A stretch of 10,912 bases of DNA from NCBI GenBank assembly GCA_009712615.1, contig WASR01000194.1, positions 14,126 to 25,037 of the forward strand. Direction: 5' to 3'. A program made the translations under genes and the position numbers. Each line of letters begins with the position of its first letter. Position 1 is the stretch's first letter. This document shows, one piece after another, positions 7,158-10,912 of the stretch. The notes below the pieces were generated by a model, which saw only the letters and a list, made by a program, of their open reading frames with translations, was not told the origin of the DNA and made no database searches. The stretch comes from Methanobacterium sp. Its GTDB lineage: Archaea; Methanobacteriota; Methanobacteria; Methanobacteriales; Methanobacteriaceae.

Positions 7158-7276
7158 GGTTGCACCAACCTTTTTTTATCTGAACCATAAATCAATGGAC
7201 AATTAAAAAAACTAAAAACAAAACAAAATTTATTGATCAACTGTTTCAAATATTTTGAGTAAAATAATTTTAACAT
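7154..7276 (-). CDS. Possible 40-residue leader ORF upstream of the HAD gene
   Basis: The ORF begins at an ATG preceded by a strong SD (GGAGGGG, five bases before) and ends in a TGA that overlaps the HAD ATG as ATGA, a geometry typical of translational coupling. The predicted peptide is hydrophobic and aromatic in the middle (KFCFVFSFFNCPLIYG) with a basic tail, and no family is recognised. The Phe-rich part is encoded by the T-rich stretch that could equally be the polB2 terminator, so this may be chance. Confidence is low. Confidence 0.3.
   Translation of the reverse strand: MLKLFYSKYLKQLINKFCFVFSFFNCPLIYGSDKKRLVQP
7159..7171 (-). promoter_or_regulatory. Hairpin GGTTG-GTG-CAACC at the HAD start
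   Basis: A perfect 5-bp inverted repeat with a GTG loop ends one base before the HAD start codon. It holds the only SD-like bases of this gene in its stem and loop, so folding could reduce translation initiation. Confidence 0.35.
7205..7228 (-). terminator. T-rich terminator candidate after polB2
   Basis: The minus strand reads several T runs (TTTTGTTTTGTTTTTAG followed by TTTTTTT) about 75 bases after the polB2 stop. This fits an archaeal U-rich terminator for the rps8e-polB2 transcript. Confidence 0.45.
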
Positions 7277-7301
7277 CTTCTACCCCTCCAAGATCTAATT
7301 C

Positions 7302-7958
7302 CTAAGAGAAATATGCATCAAGACTAACCTGCTTTTCTTTGTGAAGTATGTCTTCCTTTGAATAACCAAGGGCTTCAACAATTCTTGAAACAGCCGGAAG
7401 AACCTGATTTTCTATGTAATAGGTGGGATCGTAATTTGAAACATCAACATCTTCTAAGGGAATTGCACGCTTGCTTATAGGGTCTTTACCCTTCACAATA
7501 ACGTAGCGAATGATGGATCCCCTCGAAATTTTTCTTCCGTTCTCAATGGCCCTTTTTGCAGCCAGTACATGTGGGGCCATCTGAACATAATCTTCAGGAT
7601 TTTTAGTTATCTGTGTATGGATCACCAGATCCTCGAGGGGTATCTTTCCCTCTTTGATCTCTTCCACCACAGATTTAATGATTTTAGCAGCTTTCTGAGG
7701 ATTGGCTTCCTCAAGAATCGCTCTTAAAACCTGTTCCTGAGTTTTTTTGGCTACAGGAGCCCAGTCACGTCTGACCAGTTCCAAGCCTTTAACAACAATA
7801 TTTTTGTTTTCTATGAGTGCGTACCTCTTCTTGGTAACAAAGAATCCTCTCTCATAGAAACCTTCGTACTCGAGTTCCATTCCTTCAGGGAGGTTTTTAT
7901 TAACATCCCCCAGGAACTCTTCGACTTTGTTTAAAATTTGTTCATTCAACAAGCACAC
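7302..7958 (-). CDS. polB2: DNA polymerase family B, small subunit of the split enzyme (PolB2)
   Basis: This 218-residue protein is the C-terminal part of an archaeal family-B DNA polymerase. It aligns from memory with the region of Pfu polymerase after the catalytic DTDG motif, with [19 protein letters not shown] (the KKRYA motif near residue 43), [17 protein letters not shown], and a thumb including [14 protein letters not shown]. The tail QVSLDAYF is a PIP box for binding the PCNA clamp. The exonuclease and palm motifs A to C are absent and must be supplied by a separate PolB1, as in Methanothermobacter thermautotrophicus, where PolB is encoded by two genes. The GTG at 7958 overlaps the rps8e end by 17 bases. 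A TTG at 7949, with GGTG six bases upstream, is an equally likely start. Cotranscription with rps8e is very likely. Confidence 0.92.
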   Translation of the reverse strand: MCLLNEQILNKVEEFLGDVNKNLPEGMELEYEGFYERGFFVTKKRYALIENKNIVVKGLELVRRDWAPVAKKTQEQVLRAILEEANPQKAAKIIKSVVEEIKEGKIPLEDLVIHTQITKNPEDYVQMAPHVLAAKRAIENGRKISRGSIIRYVIVKGKDPISKRAIPLEDVDVSNYDPTYYIENQVLPAVSRIVEALGYSKEDILHKEKQVSLDAYFS

Positions 7959-8322
7959 CGTTTATCATGCCGTCTTGACCAGGTCTTGAAGTTACTTTAA
8001 CCCTTCCAAGAGTGGTTTCTACTACGGCACCTTTGGTTATGATGTTCCTTCTTACAAAGTGAGTGTTTGCTGTGTTTTCAACAACTGTGCTTATCTCTGC
8101 GACCTGTACCTTGTTGGTTTTAGGGTCGACCACATTGATGTTGGTATCGTTGGATAATCTTGTTTTGGTGTTACCACCTTTGGTTCTTATCTTTTTAACC
8201 TTACGATCTCCAATTTTGGTTTCTGCAGGGTCCCTACCGAATTCCATATTTCTTTTGTTTCTGTAGGACTTTGATCTAGCCCCTGTTGGTTTTCTTAATG
8301 ATTTTCCTTGCCAAATTGCCAT
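7942..8322 (-). CDS. rps8e: Small ribosomal subunit protein S8e (eS8)
   Basis: This 126-residue basic protein matches archaeal S8e, a structural component of the small ribosomal subunit that binds 16S rRNA. The N-terminus [35 protein letters not shown] is diagnostic, as are [13 protein letters not shown] in the centre and [21 protein letters not shown] near the end. The length is normal for the family. The ATG at 8322 has the SD GAGGTGA (8327-8333). The following polB2 gene begins inside the last codons, an order I recall from Methanothermobacter, so a ribosomal protein and a replication subunit share one transcript. Confidence 0.96.
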   Translation of the reverse strand: MAIWQGKSLRKPTGARSKSYRNKRNMEFGRDPAETKIGDRKVKKIRTKGGNTKTRLSNDTNINVVDPKTNKVQVAEISTVVENTANTHFVRRNIITKGAVVETTLGRVKVTSRPGQDGMINGVLVE

Positions 8323-8370
8323 AATTTCACCTCTAAGCTTGAATATAAATGTTTTTTTTTAAATTTTTGA

Positions 8371-8380
8371 AAATTTTATA
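8371..8380 (-). promoter_or_regulatory. Candidate TATA box for rps8e-polB2
   Basis: The minus strand reads TATAAAATTT about 50 bases upstream of the rps8e ATG. Transcription would start near 8350 and give a leader that includes the SD. A second AT-box (TTTATATT, 8342-8349) is too close to the start codon. Confidence 0.45.
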
Positions 8381-8385
8381 GCATG

Positions 8386-8737
8386 AAGTCGTACTATTTA
8401 TTCATTGGTTTCCATTGGAGTATCAAATAATCTTTCCTCAAGAAAGTGTAGATTTGTAGATCACATTATATTAATCTTGTTGATATGGAATCAAATCAAA
8501 CAAAACTCAAAACTTCATTCAAAATATTCAGTATGTCCATCATTTATTAGTGAAGACTTAAAAATATATGGTATGAAATGAGTTGAAATCTACAAAACTG
8601 AAACCACTTTCAGGCAAATTTTTTCATGGAATGATGGACAAAAAAAATACTGTCCAACTTAACCTAGTAAGTAGATGATTCATTTCTCACAAACTACTTA
8701 TTGTGTTTACAAAATAGTAATTTTCTAACACCCAAAA
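8386..8737. other. Gene-free divergent intergenic stretch
   Basis: No protein gene is supported in this AT-rich stretch between the rps8e promoter and the 8778 gene. Its main structure is the inverted-repeat element at 8534-8640. The rest has several TATA-like segments (for example TTATATTA at 8465-8472 and AAATATATGG at 8560-8569) that cannot be assigned to a gene. Confidence 0.5.
8534..8640. repeat. 107-bp element bounded by perfect 11-bp inverted repeats
   Basis: TGTCCATCATT at 8534-8544 is exactly complementary to AATGATGGACA at 8630-8640. Between them lies a second perfect hairpin, CTGAAA-CCAC-TTTCAG (8598-8613), followed by a T6 run (8619-8624) on the plus strand. The arrangement fits either a folded RNA with a closing stem or a very small mobile-element remnant with terminal inverted repeats. 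No obvious target-site duplication flanks it. Confidence 0.5.
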
Positions 8738-8746
8738 GATAAATAC
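8738..8746 (+). promoter_or_regulatory. Candidate TATA box for the 8778 gene
   Basis: AGATAAATA, preceded by CCCAAA as a possible BRE, is centred about 36 bases before the ATG at 8778. Transcription would begin near 8766 and leave room for the SD-like AGGCTGAT (8766-8773). Confidence 0.4.
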
Positions 8747-8777
8747 AATTTTTTAATATATTAACAGGCTGATTCTT

Positions 8778-9101
8778 ATGGCTAAAAATACCGAAAATAA
8801 AAATGAATGGAAAGAGATTAAGGATGTTGAGGATGTTGTATGGAAACCTGTAAAGATTGGGGATGAAATTTCAGGTAAGTACATACGTATGGAGGAAGAT
8901 GTTGGGATGTACCACAGCAACAAATACACACTGGAAACTGAAGAAGGAGAAGTGGATGTTTTCGGATCAACAGTGTTAGATAATAAATTTAAGGACATTC
9001 CATTGGGGTATGATGTTAAAATAATTTATCAAGGCGAAAAACCCAGTGCCCCACCGAAAAAACCATTTAAATCATTTCAGGTCTTTTTAAGAGAACCATA
9101 A
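8778..9101 (+). CDS. Small uncharacterised protein with OB-fold-like pattern
   Basis: I do not recognise a named family for this 107-residue protein. After a charged N-terminal tail, the sequence alternates short strands with polar turns: GDEISGKYIRMEEDVG, NKYTLETEEGEVDVFGSTVLDNKF, and GYDVKIIYQGEK, then a Pro/Lys linker and FKSFQVFL at the end. This pattern resembles small beta-barrel proteins, some phage-encoded, that bind single-stranded nucleic acid, but the resemblance is by eye only. There is no membrane segment or cysteine. It is a single gene with its own TATA-like box, divergent from rps8e-polB2 across a 455-base gap. The start ATG has a weak SD (AGGCTGAT). Confidence 0.72.
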   Translation: MAKNTENKNEWKEIKDVEDVVWKPVKIGDEISGKYIRMEEDVGMYHSNKYTLETEEGEVDVFGSTVLDNKFKDIPLGYDVKIIYQGEKPSAPPKKPFKSFQVFLREP

Positions 9102-9248
9102 ATCATAAAATTTGGATGAAGAGTTAGAGTTTAACCATGGATGATGGTACATGGTCAGGTAGTTCATGTTTTTATATATCATTGATCAATAAACTGAATT
9201 AACTAAATTCTAAAATGGATCAAATAACTTGTAACATTCATGAACAGG

Positions 9249-9257
9249 TTTTTTTTT
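9249..9257 (+). terminator. T9 run, possible terminator
   Basis: Nine consecutive T stand about 150 bases after the 8778 gene and before the hypE promoter. This is a plausible end for the 8778 transcript or for a short transcript from the TATA-like box near 9170. An 8-bp palindrome (TTCATGAA, near 9238-9245) lies just before it. Confidence 0.35.
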
Positions 9258-9292
9258 AAGGGTTAAATTCCCATCTATCCATCATATGGAAA

Positions 9293-9302
9293 ATTTTTAT
9301 AG
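9293..9302 (+). promoter_or_regulatory. Candidate TATA box for hypE
   Basis: ATTTTTATAG precedes the hypE ATG at 9338 by about 40 bases and would direct transcription from near 9322. This puts the upstream ATG at 9326 at the transcript end and supports 9338 as the start. Confidence 0.45.
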
Positions 9303-9337
9303 ACAAAGAATTCAAAAAAAGGAGAATGGTGAATCTT

Positions 9338-10348
9338 ATGAAAATAGGTATGTCGCACGGAGCCGGCGGTGGGATCATGCAGGGTCTCATTTCAGAAATC
9401 ATACTTGAAAATTTAAAGAATAAAAGTGTCAATGGAGGAGTTGGACTGGATGATCTCGATGATGGTGCCTCAATTCCAATGGAAGACTACGAAATTGTTG
9501 TGAGTACAGACAGCCACACCGTAGATCCAATCTTTTTCCCTGGAGGAGACATAGGAACCATATCAATCGCTGGAACAGTTAACGATGTTTCTGTTATGGG
9601 TGCTAAACCCCTTGCAATAACCAATGCAATGGTCATAAGTGAAGGCTTTTCAGGGGAAGATTTTGAAAGAATAATCAAATCAATGGATGCTGTCTGTAGG
9701 GAAGCTGGTGTTTCGGTAATTACCGGGGATACTAAGGTAATGGAACATGATAAACTCGATAAAATAATCATAGCCACCACAGGAATAGGTATAGTTAAAA
9801 AGGGTGAAATTAAAAGGGACTCTGGTCTTGAGGTTGGCAACAAGATCATTTTAACAGGCAGTGTTGGTGACCATGGAATATCTTTGATGTCATACAGGGA
9901 AGGATTTGGATTTGAAACAGACCTACAATCTGATGTTGCACCTGTATGGGGCATGGTTGAGGCAGCACTTAAGGTTGGTGGAGTTACAGCCATGAAGGAT
10001 CCAACCAGAGGTGGAATTGCCAATGCTTTAAATGAACTGGCTTCAAAGTCCGGTGTTGGAATGCTCATTGATGAAGAAAAAATCCCACTCAAAGCTGAAG
10101 TGGTTGCTGCATCTGAAATGCTGGGTCTAGACCCCTACGAAGTTGCCAACGAGGGTAAGGTAGTAATGGGAGTGGAAGCAGATAAGGCCGAAGAAACATT
10201 AGAAGCCATAAGACAGACTAAATATGGAAAAGACGCTCAAATTATAGGGGAAGTAACAGACAATGTTCATGTGGTTATTGAGACTCTTTTAGGCGGTAAA
10301 AGAATTTTAGAAGCTCCAATAGCTGATCCTGTACCAAGGGTTTGTTAA
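9338..10348 (+). CDS. hypE: Hydrogenase expression/formation protein HypE
   Basis: This 336-residue enzyme works with HypF to make the cyanide ligands of the NiFe-hydrogenase active site. HypF carbamoylates the C-terminal cysteine, and HypE uses ATP to dehydrate it to a thiocyanate, which is passed to iron on HypC/HypD. The diagnostic C-terminus PRVC is present. The AIR-synthase-like fold is shown by SHGAGGG, STDSHTVDPIFFPGGDIG, GDTKVM and MKDPTRGGIANALNE. The length is typical. I place the start at ATG 9338 with GGTGA (9328-9332) as SD; ATG 9326, 12 bases upstream, is only one base from a GGAG and less likely. It stands without other hyp genes in the window. Confidence 0.95.
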   Translation: MKIGMSHGAGGGIMQGLISEIILENLKNKSVNGGVGLDDLDDGASIPMEDYEIVVSTDSHTVDPIFFPGGDIGTISIAGTVNDVSVMGAKPLAITNAMVISEGFSGEDFERIIKSMDAVCREAGVSVITGDTKVMEHDKLDKIIIATTGIGIVKKGEIKRDSGLEVGNKIILTGSVGDHGISLMSYREGFGFETDLQSDVAPVWGMVEAALKVGGVTAMKDPTRGGIANALNELASKSGVGMLIDEEKIPLKAEVVAASEMLGLDPYEVANEGKVVMGVEADKAEETLEAIRQTKYGKDAQIIGEVTDNVHVVIETLLGGKRILEAPIADPVPRVC

Positions 10349-10407
10349 ATCATATTTTCATTGTTTTCACTCTTTTACAAACCTTGAATCAGGGCTTTTT
10401 AAAAAAA

Positions 10408-10415
10408 TTTATAAA
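10408..10415 (+). promoter_or_regulatory. TATA box for the RDD gene
   Basis: TTTATAAA after an A-rich BRE-like run would direct transcription from about 10436, roughly 10 bases before the ATG at 10448. An in-frame ATG at 10415 overlaps this box and so is unlikely to be translated. Confidence 0.55.
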
Positions 10416-10447
10416 TGACGAATACAATATTTCGAGACGTGATAAAC

Positions 10448-10888
10448 ATGGGAAACTTCTGGGGTCGGCGACTTATAGCGTTGATAGTTGACATAATTAT
10501 TTTAACACTTTTCATGTGGATTTTAAGTGGAATTGTTTTTTGGATAACAGCAAGCATGGGAATATTTTCCACCCTGACATACTGGATATTCATAGGAGCG
10601 ATCATAATACTGGCCTACTTCACATACTTTGAAGGTAAAACCGGTAAAACACCGGGAAAAAGGATGTTCAACCTTAAGGTTGTGGCGGAAGATGGAAACT
10701 TAACCTACAAAAAATCTTTAATAAGGAGCCTCTCGAAGATACTGTACTTACCATTGATACTGGATTTGATACTGGGATTCATATTTGTCAAATCAAATGA
10801 CAGGTTCCTTGACCGAGTTTCAGGAACAAGGGTCGTACCATCTGACCATGAAACACAACAGAAAAATGATCTGACACGAGTCGAGTAA
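10448..10888 (+). CDS. RDD-family membrane protein
   Basis: This 146-residue membrane protein belongs to the RDD family, named for conserved Arg and Asp residues; its function here is unknown. Arg8 and Asp15 open the first membrane segment (about 9-33), a second segment covers about 43-61, and a third about 98-114. Between them is the family signature EGKTGKTPGKRMFNLKVV (62-79). The last signature, NDRFLDRVSGTRVV (117-130), carries the other conserved Asp and Arg residues. The tail is short and hydrophilic. ATG 10448 is chosen because GTGAT (10439-10443) is a suitable SD and the TATA box overlaps the earlier ATG at 10415. It is separated from hypE by about 100 bases with its own promoter. Confidence 0.88.
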   Translation: MGNFWGRRLIALIVDIIILTLFMWILSGIVFWITASMGIFSTLTYWIFIGAIIILAYFTYFEGKTGKTPGKRMFNLKVVAEDGNLTYKKSLIRSLSKILYLPLILDLILGFIFVKSNDRFLDRVSGTRVVPSDHETQQKNDLTRVE

Positions 10889-10912
10889 AACCTAAACTCA
10901 ACTCGACATTTT
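10878..10912 (+). terminator. Hairpin with T-run at the end of the RDD gene
   Basis: GAGTCGAGT (10878-10886) can pair with ACTCAACTC (10896-10904) with one mismatch, and alternatively GTCGAGT with ACTCGAC (10901-10907). TTTT closes the window. The stem includes the stop codon region. It looks like a terminator, but the sequence ends here. Confidence 0.35.

Noticed and set aside
8578..8605. CRISPR-repeat-like segment GAGTTGAAATCTACAAAACT
   Set aside because: It resembles archaeal type I repeats only loosely and occurs once, with no spaced copies and no cas genes.
9135..9154. CCATG...CATGG inverted repeat after the 8778 gene
   Set aside because: Only a 5-bp stem with a 10-base loop and no T-run; it is not distinguishable from chance.
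9487..10092. 201-codon open frame on the minus strand inside hypE
   Set aside because: It lies wholly antisense to a clear HypE gene, its sequence is Ser/Pro/Ile-rich without a motif, and it is explained by the codon use of the real gene.

Overview
The window looks like a piece of chromosome from a methanogenic archaeon of the Methanobacteriales (Methanobacterium-like), and not from a plasmid or virus. The evidence is archaeal information-processing genes (L37Ae, RpoP, Brix-domain protein, Pcc1, prefoldin beta, S8e), a family-B DNA polymerase split after its catalytic motif C as known in Methanothermobacter, AT-rich intergenic DNA with archaeal TATA-like boxes, and Shine-Dalgarno (SD) sequences of the GGAGG/GGTGAT type. 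Family calls are made by eye from residues and motifs, without database searches.

Layout. (1) 60-1946, plus strand: a tightly packed operon of rpl37ae, rpoP, a Brix-domain ribosome-biogenesis gene, pcc1 (KEOPS subunit), prefoldin beta and a DUF3194 gene. It has overlaps or gaps of a few bases and three TTG starts. (2) 2003-3631, plus: a HisA-related TIM-barrel gene interrupted by an in-frame TAA, then a PfkB-family kinase. (3) 3852-4277, plus: an unrecognised acidic protein. (4) 4339-7276, minus: a tiny membrane protein, a 515-residue AAA+ ATPase and a HAD phosphatase, plus a possible 40-codon ORF overlapping the HAD start. A gene-free stretch at 4522-4851 holds a short GC-richer island that may be a gene remnant. 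(5) 7302-8322, minus: rps8e followed with overlap by polB2, the small subunit of the split PolB. (6) 8323-8777: a 455-base divergent intergenic region with a perfect 11-bp inverted repeat enclosing a hairpin and T-run. (7) 8778-10888, plus: a small unknown protein, the hydrogenase maturation factor hypE, and an RDD-family membrane protein.

How the genes work together: the first block makes and matures the translation and transcription machinery and tRNA t6A. The rps8e-polB2 pair links a ribosomal protein with replication. HypE serves the NiFe hydrogenases expected in a hydrogenotrophic methanogen. I see no CRISPR array, rRNA, tRNA, complete mobile element or recognisable defence system. The best candidates for something undescribed are the structured intergenic element at 8534-8640, the interrupted HisA-like gene, and the uncharacterised ATPase and small proteins.
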